DNA from: an uncultured bacterium
GTDB taxonomy: Bacteria > Cyanobacteriota > Vampirovibrionia > Gastranaerophilales > Gastranaerophilaceae
DNA: 64,000 bases
NCBI GenBank assembly: GCA_949035555.1
Contig: CAROLD010000009.1
Coordinates: forward strand, 1 to 64,000
Direction: 5' to 3'
Shown: piece by piece, positions 24,427 to 33,811 of the stretch
How positions within the stretch are numbered: position 1 is the stretch's first letter
Layout of the letters: each line of letters starts with the position of its first letter
The notes under the pieces: model-generated
What the model was told of the DNA's origin: nothing
The model's input: the letters and a program-made list of their open reading frames with translations, nothing else
Databases searched by the model: none
Translations under genes and position numbers: made by a program

Positions 24427-24540
24427 TACAACTATCCCTTGATTTATCCCCTGAGAAATATAAGCGCATATTTCCCACCTCTACAATAAAATATAATCAA
24501 AAAGATTACATCAATCTTTTAATGGATATTTTTAAAAAGT

Positions 24541-24576
24541 CATAAAAAAAGACTTGAGATAAAAATCTCAAGTCTT
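24541..24576 (-). terminator. Intrinsic terminator after secF
   Basis: AAGACTTGAGAT and its exact complement (24549-24560 and 24565-24576) with a four-base loop. On the minus strand the stem is followed by seven T. It ends the secD-secF unit and insulates the flagellar operon. Confidence 0.9.
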
Positions 24577-24592
24577 AAAAAATTTATTTTGA

Positions 24593-25570
24593 CTAGCCTT
24601 CAACTGCCATACGTCGTGGCTGTCCTTTTTTCTCATTCCAGAAGTCAACAAGCATTGAACAGAAGAAGATACTTGAATAAGTACCTACAACTACACCGAG
24701 CATCATAGCTAGGACGAAATCTTTTGTTGTAACTCCGCCGAAGAAATATAATGCCGCAAGTGTGATGAATGTTGTTAATGAAGTATTGACACTTCTTGCT
24801 AATGTTTGGTTAACAGAAGCATCAACGATTTCACCGTAGGTCATTTTCTTGCCGTAATATCTTAGATTTTCTCTAATTCTGTCAAAAGTTACGATTGTGT
24901 CGTTAATTGAGAAACCGATAACTGTCAGAATAGCTGTCAGGAACAAACCATCAACCTGTACGTTGCAGAATATCCCCAGAAGTGAGAATACTCCGATTAC
25001 AAACACAACATCGTGTACAAGTCCTAATATTGCTGCAATTGCATATTCAAGTTTAAATCTGTATGAAATATATGCAATCATAACAAGGATTGCTAAAGTT
25101 AAAGCTATCATTGATTTTTTAAATAGTTCTTTACCTAATGTCGGTCCAACAGATGAAACTTGAACTAATTCTGAATTTTTGTATTCTTTTTGAACAAGAT
25201 TTGTAATATTAGAAGCTAATTCAGAGCCTTCATCAATAAATTTTGTTCTGATAGAAAGAATAGATTTCATATTATTATTTTCTTTAGTTGGTGTAACATT
25301 CAATACCTGAAGATAAGAGTTTGTGACACCAAGGTCTGCTAATTTTTCACGTGTTTTTGCAAGCTGTTCACTGGAAACAGATTCCGGTGTTCCGTATTGC
25401 AAAATTGTACCGCCTGTATAGTCAATGCCGACTTTTACAGGTGAATGTGTTGGATATGTAACCATTGAATATATCATTGCTACGATTCCCGGAAGTAACA
25501 ATAATGCAGATAAACACATCCAGACAACTCTGTATTTTACTACGTGTACTGCGTTTTTAAAGTTAAACAT
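24593..25570 (-). CDS. secF: Protein translocase subunit SecF
   Basis: Six-helix membrane protein that with SecD uses the proton motive force to pull proteins out on the periplasmic side of SecYEG. It has 325 residues. Features are the GIDYTGGTILQY motif after TM1, VGPTLGKELFKKSMIALTLAILVMIAYI at TM2, and the TM4-TM5 signature VIGFSINDTIVTFDRIRENLR, then SVNTSLTTFITLAALYFFGG. It follows secD by 22 bases. Confidence 0.97.
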   Translation of the reverse strand: MFNFKNAVHVVKYRVVWMCLSALLLLPGIVAMIYSMVTYPTHSPVKVGIDYTGGTILQYGTPESVSSEQLAKTREKLADLGVTNSYLQVLNVTPTKENNNMKSILSIRTKFIDEGSELASNITNLVQKEYKNSELVQVSSVGPTLGKELFKKSMIALTLAILVMIAYISYRFKLEYAIAAILGLVHDVVFVIGVFSLLGIFCNVQVDGLFLTAILTVIGFSINDTIVTFDRIRENLRYYGKKMTYGEIVDASVNQTLARSVNTSLTTFITLAALYFFGGVTTKDFVLAMMLGVVVGTYSSIFFCSMLVDFWNEKKGQPRRMAVEG

Positions 25571-25592
25571 TTTATAATTACCTCATACTTTC

Positions 25593-26927
25593 TTAGTCTA
25601 AAATACCAAAACGAGCTTTTTCGCGTTTTGTTTCTGCTGCTTCATAACCTTTTCCGATTTCATCTTTAGCTAAACCGAATAATGCAGGATATTTCAATTC
25701 TCCTGTACCGAAGATTAAGTGCATGAAGTTTTTAGTAACAGTGATTGCCGTAAACATTGAAACAACCACACCTATTGCAAGTGTTAATGCAAACCCTTTA
25801 ACAACACTTGTTCCAAGGAAATAAAGGATTATACAGGTTAAAATTGTTGTCATGTTTGAATCGAAAATACTTGTGAATGCACGGTCGAAACCTGAATTAA
25901 TTGCTGTAAATAAGTTTCTGCCGGCTCTCAATTCTTCTTTCGTTCTTTCGAAAATCAAGATGTTAGCATCAACCGCCATACCGATACTCAGGATAAAACC
26001 TGCGATGCCTGCAAGAGTAAGAGTTACAGGGATTGCTTTAAATAAAGCAAACAATATTAAGCCATAAATTATAAGAGCTATATCAGCAATCAGACCAGGA
26101 ACTCTGTAGATTACCAACATAAATAACATTACAAATCCAACACCGATAATTCCTGCGAATTTTGATTTTTCAATACTGTCAGAACCCAATGTCGGACCAA
26201 CCGTGTTTTCTTCAATAATATCAGAAGGAACAGGTAATGCACCTGCGTTTAACAGGTTAACCATTTTTTCTGCTTCTTCATATTTGAATCCGCTTGAACC
26301 GCCTGAGATTTCAGCTCTTCCGCCAAAGATTGCTTCTCTGATTACAGGAGCAGAGATTTCTTCGTTATCAAAGAAAATAGCCATCTGCTGCCCTACTAAT
26401 TTCTGGGTGAGTTCTGCAAATTTGGTTGCGCCTTTGCCGTTGAATTCCAATGAAACTGTCCATTGACCGGTTTGGTCAGAACCAATACTTGCAGATTTAA
26501 GGTCTTCCCCTGTTAATCCGGTTGGTTCCCATAAATAGGCTCCTGTTTTTTCATCACGCATAGGTTGTTTGTTAGCGTCAAAAACAGGTTGTTTAAATTC
26601 CAATTGTGCAGTTTTACCTAAAAATGCTTCTGCTTCTTTAAGATCTGTAACGTTAGGAATTTCAACAAGAAGTCTTTTATCACCCACTTGAGCAACACTT
26701 GTCTCCGAAACACCGAGTTTATTTACACGGCTTTCGATTGCATATTGCAGTCTGCTCATAACTTCAGGTGTGATTTTTCTAACCGAGTCGGTTGTTTTTG
26801 CTTCAAGCATAATTCGAGAACCGCCGACAAGGTCAAGACCAAGTTTTGTAGGTTTTTTGTAAATTGTAAAAATTGATGCTATTGCGATAATTACAATTAC
26901 CCAAAACATGATAATTTTGTTTTTCAA
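25593..26927 (-). CDS. secD: Protein translocase subunit SecD
   Basis: Partner of SecF in the Sec holotranslocon, 444 residues, the compact form lacking extra periplasmic insertions of E. coli SecD (615). It has GLDLVGGSRIMLEA, the P1 domain with VNKLGVSETSVAQVGDKRLLVEIPNV, VGPTLGSDSIEKSKFAGIIGV, and the TM4 segment SIGMAVDANILIFERTKEELR with the conserved aspartate for proton flow. The start is TTG 26927, six bases after AGAGGG; no ATG is available nearby. It lies about 70 bases downstream of dapA on the same strand. Confidence 0.97.
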   Translation of the reverse strand: MKNKIIMFWVIVIIAIASIFTIYKKPTKLGLDLVGGSRIMLEAKTTDSVRKITPEVMSRLQYAIESRVNKLGVSETSVAQVGDKRLLVEIPNVTDLKEAEAFLGKTAQLEFKQPVFDANKQPMRDEKTGAYLWEPTGLTGEDLKSASIGSDQTGQWTVSLEFNGKGATKFAELTQKLVGQQMAIFFDNEEISAPVIREAIFGGRAEISGGSSGFKYEEAEKMVNLLNAGALPVPSDIIEENTVGPTLGSDSIEKSKFAGIIGVGFVMLFMLVIYRVPGLIADIALIIYGLILFALFKAIPVTLTLAGIAGFILSIGMAVDANILIFERTKEELRAGRNLFTAINSGFDRAFTSIFDSNMTTILTCIILYFLGTSVVKGFALTLAIGVVVSMFTAITVTKNFMHLIFGTGELKYPALFGLAKDEIGKGYEAAETKREKARFGILD

Positions 26928-26996
26928 TTTTCTACCCTCTTATATATGTACAACTTTTATTTAATTTATTAATAACATTTAATATACTAAAATGAA

Positions 26997-27905
26997 CTAG
27001 CCTTCTTCGCCTAATTCTCTTTTAACATCATCAATTATTTTAAACAGAGTTACTTTTTCTTCATCAGTTAGAGTAACAAGCGGTTTTCTTACATAATCCC
27101 CGATTAAACCTTTATAAGCCAGAGCTGCTTTAACAGGTGTAGGATTAGGAGCCATAAACAGGTTTTTAAATACCGGATAAAGTTTTTTATGCATATTTCT
27201 TGCCGCGTTAACATCGCCTGTTTTGAAGTTTCTAATCATAGATTTGATTTCAGAACCGAATAGATGTGACGCAACTGAAATTACCCCGTGAGCTCCGACA
27301 GACATCATAGGAAGAGTTAAGCTGTCATCGCCTGAGTAAATTGCAAAATTATCAGGACACATAATTTTTAATTCTGTAATTTTATCTAAATCAGGGAAGC
27401 TTTGTTTTACCCCTACGATATTTTCAAATTTTTCAGCCAGATAAGCAACAGTTTTAGGTTCCATATTAACACCTGTGCGTGACGGGATATTATACAGAAT
27501 AATCGGCAAATTTGTTGACTGCGCAATTGTTGAAAAATGTTCTATTATTCCTCTTTGGTTAGGTTTGTTGTAATACGGAACAACTGATAAAATTGCATCA
27601 ACTTCTTCTTTCTGAGCAAGTTTTGTGTAATCAAAGGCGGAAGCTGTAGAGTTTGAACCTGCACCTAAAATGATTTTAGCTTTGTTTGCAGCGGCTCTTT
27701 TTACTGTGCTGACAAGCTCGATTTCCTCTTCATTAGTTAATGTTGGCGATTCTCCTGTTGTTCCGGCAACAAGAATTGCATCACTGCCATTTTCGATTAA
27801 ATGTTTTGTTAGCTCTTCAACTCTGTCATAATCAATTGCACCTGATTTTTCCATCGGTGTAACCATTGCCGTAATAACTTCTCCGCAATCATATCTTAGT
27901 GCCAT
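26997..27905 (-). CDS. dapA: 4-hydroxy-tetrahydrodipicolinate synthase
   Basis: Condenses pyruvate with aspartate semialdehyde, first step of the lysine/diaminopimelate branch; DAP also feeds peptidoglycan. TIM-barrel protein, 302 residues. The Schiff-base lysine lies in NIVGVKQS, the catalytic tyrosine in LPIILYNIPSRTG, and the family motif GTTGESPTLTNEEE lies near residue 45. The start follows GAGGGG. It is adjacent to secD but functionally separate. Confidence 0.96.
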   Translation of the reverse strand: MALRYDCGEVITAMVTPMEKSGAIDYDRVEELTKHLIENGSDAILVAGTTGESPTLTNEEEIELVSTVKRAAANKAKIILGAGSNSTASAFDYTKLAQKEEVDAILSVVPYYNKPNQRGIIEHFSTIAQSTNLPIILYNIPSRTGVNMEPKTVAYLAEKFENIVGVKQSFPDLDKITELKIMCPDNFAIYSGDDSLTLPMMSVGAHGVISVASHLFGSEIKSMIRNFKTGDVNAARNMHKKLYPVFKNLFMAPNPTPVKAALAYKGLIGDYVRKPLVTLTDEEKVTLFKIIDDVKRELGEEG

Positions 27906-28003
27906 ATTTATTTCCCCTCTTTTCCTCGTCTGTATATATATGATAATTATATTACAAAAGAAAATAATATGATTAATTATTAAGAAGGGTTACTGATGCT
28001 TAT

Positions 28004-28032
28004 TTATACATTTTAAATATTTGTGCTAAAAT
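28004..28032 (+). promoter_or_regulatory. Extended -10 promoter at the lptC start codon
   Basis: TTATAC (28004-28009), 17 bases, TGC then TAAAAT (28024-28032). Six bases later comes the lptC ATG, with no ribosome site between. This is the same geometry as at gmk and predicts a leaderless or nearly leaderless mRNA. Confidence 0.55.
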
Positions 28033-28038
28033 TAGATT

Positions 28039-28620
28039 ATGAAGTGGCAGGATATTCAAAAGAAAAAAAGGGTATATGTAGGGCTTTTGATAGCTCTTGG
28101 AGCAGTGCTGGCATGGGCGTTTATCACAGCAAGTGTAATTACACATGATTTTAATCGAAAACAGGTAGAGGCACGCGGAGATGAACAGGAAGCTGTAGTA
28201 AACGGCATTATTTTGACCGAAACCAAAGATGACCAAAAGTATTGGGAAATTTATGGCGAAACAGGCAAATGGGATAGTAAGCAGGGGATTGCACAGTTAA
28301 ATAAAGTTATCGGAAATTTCTATAAGGATAATGAAGTTTCCATGAGTTTCGAGTCGTCAAAAGGTACTTATAATTCTAAAGACGGCGATATTACTTTATA
28401 TAATGACACTTATATTGTCTTGAAAGACGGAATTACTTTGAATGCAGATAAACTGCACTGGATAAATTCTAAAACACCGATTGTGGCAGAAGGTCATATT
28501 AAAATTCAAAAAGGGAAAGAATTGTTGTCAACGGCTGATAAAATTACTATTAGTCCGGACTATAACAGTTTTAAGATAAGTGGAAATACGGTTTCAAAAG
28601 TTTATGAGGGTAAAAAATAG
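28039..28620 (+). CDS. lptC: LPS export protein LptC
   Basis: Bitopic inner-membrane protein of the LPS bridge, 193 residues: a short basic N-terminus, a membrane helix (about residues 12-33), then a periplasmic OstA-type beta-jellyroll with VVNGIILTETKDDQKYWEIYGETGKWD, FESSKGTYNSKDGDITLYN and VAEGHIKIQKGKELLSTADKI. It passes LPS from LptB2FG to LptA. The downstream partner lptA begins one base after the stop codon. The gene heads a six-gene plus-strand run. Confidence 0.88.
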   Translation: MKWQDIQKKKRVYVGLLIALGAVLAWAFITASVITHDFNRKQVEARGDEQEAVVNGIILTETKDDQKYWEIYGETGKWDSKQGIAQLNKVIGNFYKDNEVSMSFESSKGTYNSKDGDITLYNDTYIVLKDGITLNADKLHWINSKTPIVAEGHIKIQKGKELLSTADKITISPDYNSFKISGNTVSKVYEGKK

Positions 28621-28621
28621 T

Positions 28622-29596
28622 ATGAAAAAAATATTTGCTGTAATGGTATCAGCGCTGTTGCTGACAGGGATTGCGGTTCAGGCATCTGATTTAATCATTG
28701 AATCTAAAAATCAAACCTTTAATGAATCTGATAATAAGATTAAATTCGACGGAAATGTTAAAGTCACCGTTGATGATTTGAAAGTTGTTGGAGAAAAAGC
28801 TGATGTTAATGTTACCAAAGATCAAAAATTAGACACTGCAACTTTCTATGAAAAACCTTACGCTTTTGAAATTAAAAAGAATAAAAAAAGAGAAGTTAAA
28901 GCAAATATTTTAAAAGTATCACTTATTTCAAAAATTGTAAGAGCTGAAGGTGATACACAGTCAATCGTATTTGAAGGTAAAAAACCAATAGTTGTAATTA
29001 ACGCTGATGTTCAGGAGTACGATACAAAAACAGGTGTTATGACTGCAACAGGTGCTGTTACTATGTTGTATAAAGAAATCGAAACTTTTTCAAATTCAGC
29101 ACAAATCACAACCGATAAAAACGGCGACCTAAAAAGACTTGTATTAACGGGTAATGCGCGTGTTAAACAGGAAAAAAATGAATCTTATGCTGATAAATTT
29201 GTTTATGAAGCCGCATCAGGAAACTTAACTGCTTACGGTAACACGACATCAAATTCAATAACAGACGATGGTTCAAAATTGACATTAAAATCAAGCTATC
29301 AGGAATACAACCAAAAACGTTCAACTTTTAATGCTAGCGGCAACGTAAGAATTTGGTATCAGGATTACTATGCGGCAGGTCCGAAAGTTACATTATATCC
29401 GAGCGCAGGATCAACAAAGCCAAATGAAGCATACTTTACAGGTCGTTCCAGCATTACTCAGGGCGTAAGAACCATTTATGCAGACAAAATCAAAATGACA
29501 ATGAAGCCGAAAAGTTTTGATGCTCAAGGCAACACAAGAACCGTTATAAAAAATATCGGTTCAGGTTCAGACGATAATGTGACATTAGGGCTGTAG
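28622..29596 (+). CDS. lptA: LPS-bridge protein LptA/OstA-like
   Basis: Periplasmic OstA-domain protein, 324 residues, longer than E. coli LptA (185) and carrying a second OstA-like region. Signal peptide is MKKIFAVMVSALLLTGIAVQA. Region one (about 22-130) has FNESDNKIKFDGNVKVTVDDLKVVGEKADV; region two (about 130-240) has YDTKTGVMTATGAVTMLYKEIETFSNSAQITT, followed by more short strands. Start is ATG 28622, one base after the lptC stop; the longer frame inside lptC has no support. The extended length could make a longer bridge with fewer subunits (inference). Confidence 0.88.
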   Translation: MKKIFAVMVSALLLTGIAVQASDLIIESKNQTFNESDNKIKFDGNVKVTVDDLKVVGEKADVNVTKDQKLDTATFYEKPYAFEIKKNKKREVKANILKVSLISKIVRAEGDTQSIVFEGKKPIVVINADVQEYDTKTGVMTATGAVTMLYKEIETFSNSAQITTDKNGDLKRLVLTGNARVKQEKNESYADKFVYEAASGNLTAYGNTTSNSITDDGSKLTLKSSYQEYNQKRSTFNASGNVRIWYQDYYAAGPKVTLYPSAGSTKPNEAYFTGRSSITQGVRTIYADKIKMTMKPKSFDAQGNTRTVIKNIGSGSDDNVTLGL

Positions 29597-29604
29597 AGGT
29601 AAAG

Positions 29605-30384
29605 ATGAAAGATAAAATTGATAAAGCTATAGAATGTTTTAAAAAGCAAGATTGGAATGGTGCAATTGATTTATTCACATCTGTTCTGGAAGTTGATACT
29701 GATAATGCTGAAATTTATAACAATCTCGGTCTTTGCTATGCAAATATCGGCGATGATAACAAAGCTGAAAAGAACTACCTTAAATGTATTGAATTAAATC
29801 CGCAGCTTCCGCAATGTTATATCAATCTTGTTGATATTTATTATAAGCAAAATCGATTGGGCGAAGGCATAAATATACTTTCTTATGCTATAGATATGTT
29901 GCCTGAGGATTTGCTTTTCAGGCATTATCTTGCAAGATTTTATATGGAAGATACCAAACAGGATTTAGCAATTGACGAATTAGAATTTATTCTGGAAAAG
30001 CAGCCTGATAATTATGATGCTTATTATGATTTAGCTAAAATTTATTTTGATTTCGGAAATTATGATTCTGCTATCGAAAATTTTGAAAATGTTCTTGAAT
30101 ACAAAGATGATAACGAATGGATTTATTATTATCTCGCCGAGGCTTATCAGGCAAATGATGAGATTGATAAAGCTATTTCAAACTTCTTAAAATCAATTGC
30201 ATCAAATAATAAATTTCCTCTGCCATATAAAAAAGTTGCAATACTCTTTATGGCACGCGGAGATTTTGATGATGCAATCGAATATCTGGAAGACTATATG
30301 AATTTTGACATTCCGCAAGAAGAAAAAGACAATACCTCAGCATTGATTAAAACTATTCAAAATAAAAAAGAGAAGAACGCATAA
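29605..30384 (+). CDS. TPR-repeat protein
   Basis: A 259-residue cytoplasmic protein made of about six tetratricopeptide repeats: for example DWNGAIDLFTSVLEVDTDNAEIYNNLGLCY, KAEKNYLKCIELNPQLPQCY, and DSAIENFENVLEY with YYYLAEAYQ. There is no signal peptide, and the product is acidic. TPRs bind peptides or partner proteins; the partner cannot be read from sequence. It sits eight bases after lptA and its stop overlaps the dprA start (TAATG), so it is co-translated with dprA. Confidence 0.85.
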   Translation: MKDKIDKAIECFKKQDWNGAIDLFTSVLEVDTDNAEIYNNLGLCYANIGDDNKAEKNYLKCIELNPQLPQCYINLVDIYYKQNRLGEGINILSYAIDMLPEDLLFRHYLARFYMEDTKQDLAIDELEFILEKQPDNYDAYYDLAKIYFDFGNYDSAIENFENVLEYKDDNEWIYYYLAEAYQANDEIDKAISNFLKSIASNNKFPLPYKKVAILFMARGDFDDAIEYLEDYMNFDIPQEEKDNTSALIKTIQNKKEKNA

Positions 30385-31475
30385 TGAAGAATAAATACTG
30401 GATTGCTTTTTCATCAATCGAGCAAATAGACAGCAGATTTATTTTAAGATTATATAACTATTTTGGAGACATTGAGAAAGCTTTTAACTGTTCGCTAAAT
30501 GAATTAAAAAACATCGACGGACTCAGTGTGAAAAAGGCTGAAAATTTTATCAAATATCGTGATAAAGTTGATATTGACCGTACGTTTACGGAAGTTGAAA
30601 CACGCGGGATAAATTTTCTTACTCTTGAAGACGAAAACTATCCGAGAATGTTGAAAAACATTGAAAATCCGCCGGCTGTTTTATATTATAAAGGCAAACT
30701 TTTTGAATGTAATCTTGATAAAACACTCGCTGTTGTCGGCTCAAGAAAAGCCAGTATGCATGCAAAAGATAATTTAAAGAAAATTATCAGAGATTTGAGC
30801 GGAACAGATATTTGTATAGTGTCAGGTTTAGCGTCCGGAATTGATACTGTTGCACATACAGCTTCAATAGAAAATAATATTAAAACAATCGGAGTTATCG
30901 CAAGCGGTTTTGATTTTACATATCCTGCGAGTAACAAAACTCTTTATCATAACATTGAAAACGGTTACGGAGCAGTTTTATCGGAGTATTATCCTACGTT
31001 TGAGCCTGTGAAATTCAGATTCCCGCAACGCAACAGAATTGTTTCGGGACTTTCTTACGGAACACTTGTTGCAGAAGCTTCCTTAAAAAGCGGTGCGTTA
31101 ATTACTGCGAATTTAACCCTTGAGCAAGGAAGAGAGTTGATGTGTATTCCGGGTGAAATTTCAAACCCTAATACTCAGGGAATTTATAAACTTCTCAAAA
31201 ACGGTGCAACACTTGTAACCGAAAGTGAAGATATTTTAAATGCTTTGAATTGGGAAATTAAAAAAGAAGTCGAAACCCGTCAGCAGTTAACTCTTCCGAT
31301 GTTGACTCCTGATGAAGAAAAAATTTATAATAATATAGAAATAGAAGAAAAAGGTGTAGATGAACTTTTGTCGCTGACAGGTTTAAAGTTGGATGATTTG
31401 CTTATGAACTTGACAACGATGGAGCTTAAGGGCATAATAAAACAATGTAACGGGGATAGATACATAAAGGTATAA
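30384..31475 (+). CDS. dprA: DNA-processing protein DprA
   Basis: Loads RecA onto incoming single-stranded DNA during natural transformation. The 363-residue protein has an N-terminal SAM/HhH-like segment (IDGLSVKKAENFIKYRD), a Rossmann-like core (AVVGSRKAS, IVSGLASGIDTVAHTASI, FPQRNRIVSGLS, LEQGRELMCIPGEISN) and a C-terminal winged-helix domain (about 290-363). All conserved motifs are intact. No other competence gene is in the window, though prepilin-type proteins are present. Confidence 0.95.
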   Translation: MKNKYWIAFSSIEQIDSRFILRLYNYFGDIEKAFNCSLNELKNIDGLSVKKAENFIKYRDKVDIDRTFTEVETRGINFLTLEDENYPRMLKNIENPPAVLYYKGKLFECNLDKTLAVVGSRKASMHAKDNLKKIIRDLSGTDICIVSGLASGIDTVAHTASIENNIKTIGVIASGFDFTYPASNKTLYHNIENGYGAVLSEYYPTFEPVKFRFPQRNRIVSGLSYGTLVAEASLKSGALITANLTLEQGRELMCIPGEISNPNTQGIYKLLKNGATLVTESEDILNALNWEIKKEVETRQQLTLPMLTPDEEKIYNNIEIEEKGVDELLSLTGLKLDDLLMNLTTMELKGIIKQCNGDRYIKV

Positions 31476-31484
31476 GAAATAGAA

Positions 31485-33800
31485 ATGGCAGAAACGAAGA
31501 GTAAAGCAAAAGAGAAATCATTAGTTATAGTTGAGTCGCCTGCAAAATCAAAAACAATCAAAAAAATTCTTGGCGACGCATATCAAATCGAGGCGAGCTA
31601 CGGGCATGTCCGTAATTTGCCGACCAAAGATTCATCAACAGACAATCTGGGTTTTGACGTAAACAATAACTTTACTCCAAAATTTGAGGTAATCCCGGGC
31701 AAACAACAGGTTGTAAAAAAACTGAATGATTTAGCCAAAAAAGTTGACAAAATTTATCTTGCATCCGACCCCGATCGTGAGGGAGAAGCTATTGCATGGC
31801 ACGTAAGACAAATTCTGAAAGTGCCTGATGAAAAGATTTATAGAATTGTGTTTAACGAAATTACACCAAAAGCCGTAAAACACTCAGTAGAAAACCCTAG
31901 AACTATAGATATGGATATGGTTCAGGCACAACAAACAAGACAAATTTTGGACAAGCTTGTAGGTTTTAAATTAAGTCCTGTATTGTGGAAACAAATCGGA
32001 AACAGAAACCTTTCAGCCGGGCGAGTTCAATCTGTTGCACTTCGTATGATTTGCGAAAGAGAAGAAGAGATTGAAAAATTTATCCCGCAGGAATACTGGT
32101 CAATCCACGCAAATCTTGATAAAGACGGAAAAGTTTTTGAAGCCGAATTGTCAAAAATTAAAGGAAAGTCTATTGAAAAAACTATTAAAAATAAAGACGA
32201 AGCACAAAAAATTGTAGACTATTTGACAAATCCGACTTCAGAATTTGAGGTTGCAAAAGTCACTAAAAAGACAATTAAACGTAAACCTACTGCGCCATTT
32301 ATAACTTCAACAATGCAGCGTGCCGCATCTTCAAAACTTGGTTTTGGAGTTTCAAAAACTATGCAGGTTGCCCAAAAACTCTATGAAGGGGTTGAAATTG
32401 ACGGCAATCCTGTCGGTTTGATTACCTATATGAGAACCGACTCTGTCAGAATTTCAGATGATGCTCAAAATATGGCTCAAGATTTTATTTTGCAGAATTA
32501 TGGTGAAAAATATTACCCTGAAAAGCCTAATATTTATGTAAAAGGTAAACAAAATGTTCAGGACGCGCACGAAGCTATCCGTCCTTCTTACCCTGAACGC
32601 ACTCCTGAAAGTTTAAAAAAATATCTGGATAACGATCAGTACAAATTATATAAACTTATCTGGGAAAAATTTATGTCATCTCAAATGGCTCCTGCTGAAG
32701 TTGCGAATAAATCAATTGAAATAAATTCAGGCGATTATACACTGAAGGCGGGCACAAGCAAGATTATGTTTGACGGATTCTTGACACTTTATAATGATGC
32801 CGAAGAAGACGAAAAAGAATCTGATGCAAAAATCCCTGACTTAGAAAAAGGAGACAAAGTTCAATGTAAAAAAGTTGAACCGAAACAACACTTCACTCAG
32901 CCTCCTCCAAGATATAACGAAGCATCTTTGGTAAAAGCTCTGGAAGAACACGGTATCGGTCGTCCGTCAACTTACGCAACGATTATTACAGTAATTCAAA
33001 CCCGTAAATACGTCGAGAAAAAGGATAAAGCTCTTCATCCGACCCTTCTCGGACGTACGGTTTCAAAACAGCTTGTTTCACAGTTTTCGGATATCATGGA
33101 CTATAAATTTACTGCAGGAATGGAAGAGAAACTTGATAAAATTGCCGAAAAAGAAGCTGTTTGGGTAAAAGTTCTGGAAGATTTTTACGCCCCTTTTATG
33201 GCGGAAGTTAACTCTGTAATGAAAACCGCAGAACGCGTTACAATCGAGACAAAAGTTAAATGTCCGAATTGCGGTAAACCAATGGTTTTAAGAACAAGCA
33301 AAAAAGGAACACAATTCTTGGGATGTTCAGGTTATCCTGACTGTAAAACCGCAATGTCTCTGAACGTTATGCAGGAGCTTGAAGGCGAGAATGAGGATAG
33401 CACAGCGGAAAAACCGCAGGAAATATGCGAAGAAAAATGCGAGAAATGCGGTTCTGATATGACTTTCAAAATCGGTCCTTACGGAAAGTATATGGAATGT
33501 ATAAATGCTGAATGCAAACACCGCAAACCGTTTAGAAAATCAACAGGTGTAACCTGCCCGAAATGCGGCAAAGGAACTATCGTTGAACGTAAATCAAAAC
33601 GCGGAACAGTATTTTTTGGATGTGATAAGTATCCTGAATGTGATTTTGTCCTCTGGAATGAACCGACAGGCGAAACTTGCCCTGAATGCGGCAGTCTTCT
33701 TGTTAAAAAAGTTTTGAAAAAAGGTACTGTTGTAGCTTGCTCAAGTATGAAATGCGGGTACAAAAAAGAACAGGAAGAAACTGAAACTCAAGAAACATAA
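31485..33800 (+). CDS. topA: DNA topoisomerase I
   Basis: Type IA enzyme relaxing negative supercoils, 771 residues. The TOPRIM domain starts VIVESPAKSKTIKKIL, with the acidic DPDREGEAIAWH. The active-site tyrosine is Tyr315 in ITYMRTDSVR. The C-terminus carries four topoisomerase-type CxxC zinc fingers (CPNCGKPM, CEKCGSDM, CPKCGKGT, CPECGSLL), comparable to many bacterial TopA. It follows dprA by 9 bases, a common dprA-topA pairing. Confidence 0.97.
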   Translation: MAETKSKAKEKSLVIVESPAKSKTIKKILGDAYQIEASYGHVRNLPTKDSSTDNLGFDVNNNFTPKFEVIPGKQQVVKKLNDLAKKVDKIYLASDPDREGEAIAWHVRQILKVPDEKIYRIVFNEITPKAVKHSVENPRTIDMDMVQAQQTRQILDKLVGFKLSPVLWKQIGNRNLSAGRVQSVALRMICEREEEIEKFIPQEYWSIHANLDKDGKVFEAELSKIKGKSIEKTIKNKDEAQKIVDYLTNPTSEFEVAKVTKKTIKRKPTAPFITSTMQRAASSKLGFGVSKTMQVAQKLYEGVEIDGNPVGLITYMRTDSVRISDDAQNMAQDFILQNYGEKYYPEKPNIYVKGKQNVQDAHEAIRPSYPERTPESLKKYLDNDQYKLYKLIWEKFMSSQMAPAEVANKSIEINSGDYTLKAGTSKIMFDGFLTLYNDAEEDEKESDAKIPDLEKGDKVQCKKVEPKQHFTQPPPRYNEASLVKALEEHGIGRPSTYATIITVIQTRKYVEKKDKALHPTLLGRTVSKQLVSQFSDIMDYKFTAGMEEKLDKIAEKEAVWVKVLEDFYAPFMAEVNSVMKTAERVTIETKVKCPNCGKPMVLRTSKKGTQFLGCSGYPDCKTAMSLNVMQELEGENEDSTAEKPQEICEEKCEKCGSDMTFKIGPYGKYMECINAECKHRKPFRKSTGVTCPKCGKGTIVERKSKRGTVFFGCDKYPECDFVLWNEPTGETCPECGSLLVKKVLKKGTVVACSSMKCGYKKEQEETETQET

Positions 33801-33811
33801 GGAGTTTAATT

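Noticed and set aside
28580..28621. lptA start inside lptC
   Set aside because: The extension precedes a perfect signal peptide that begins at ATG 28622.
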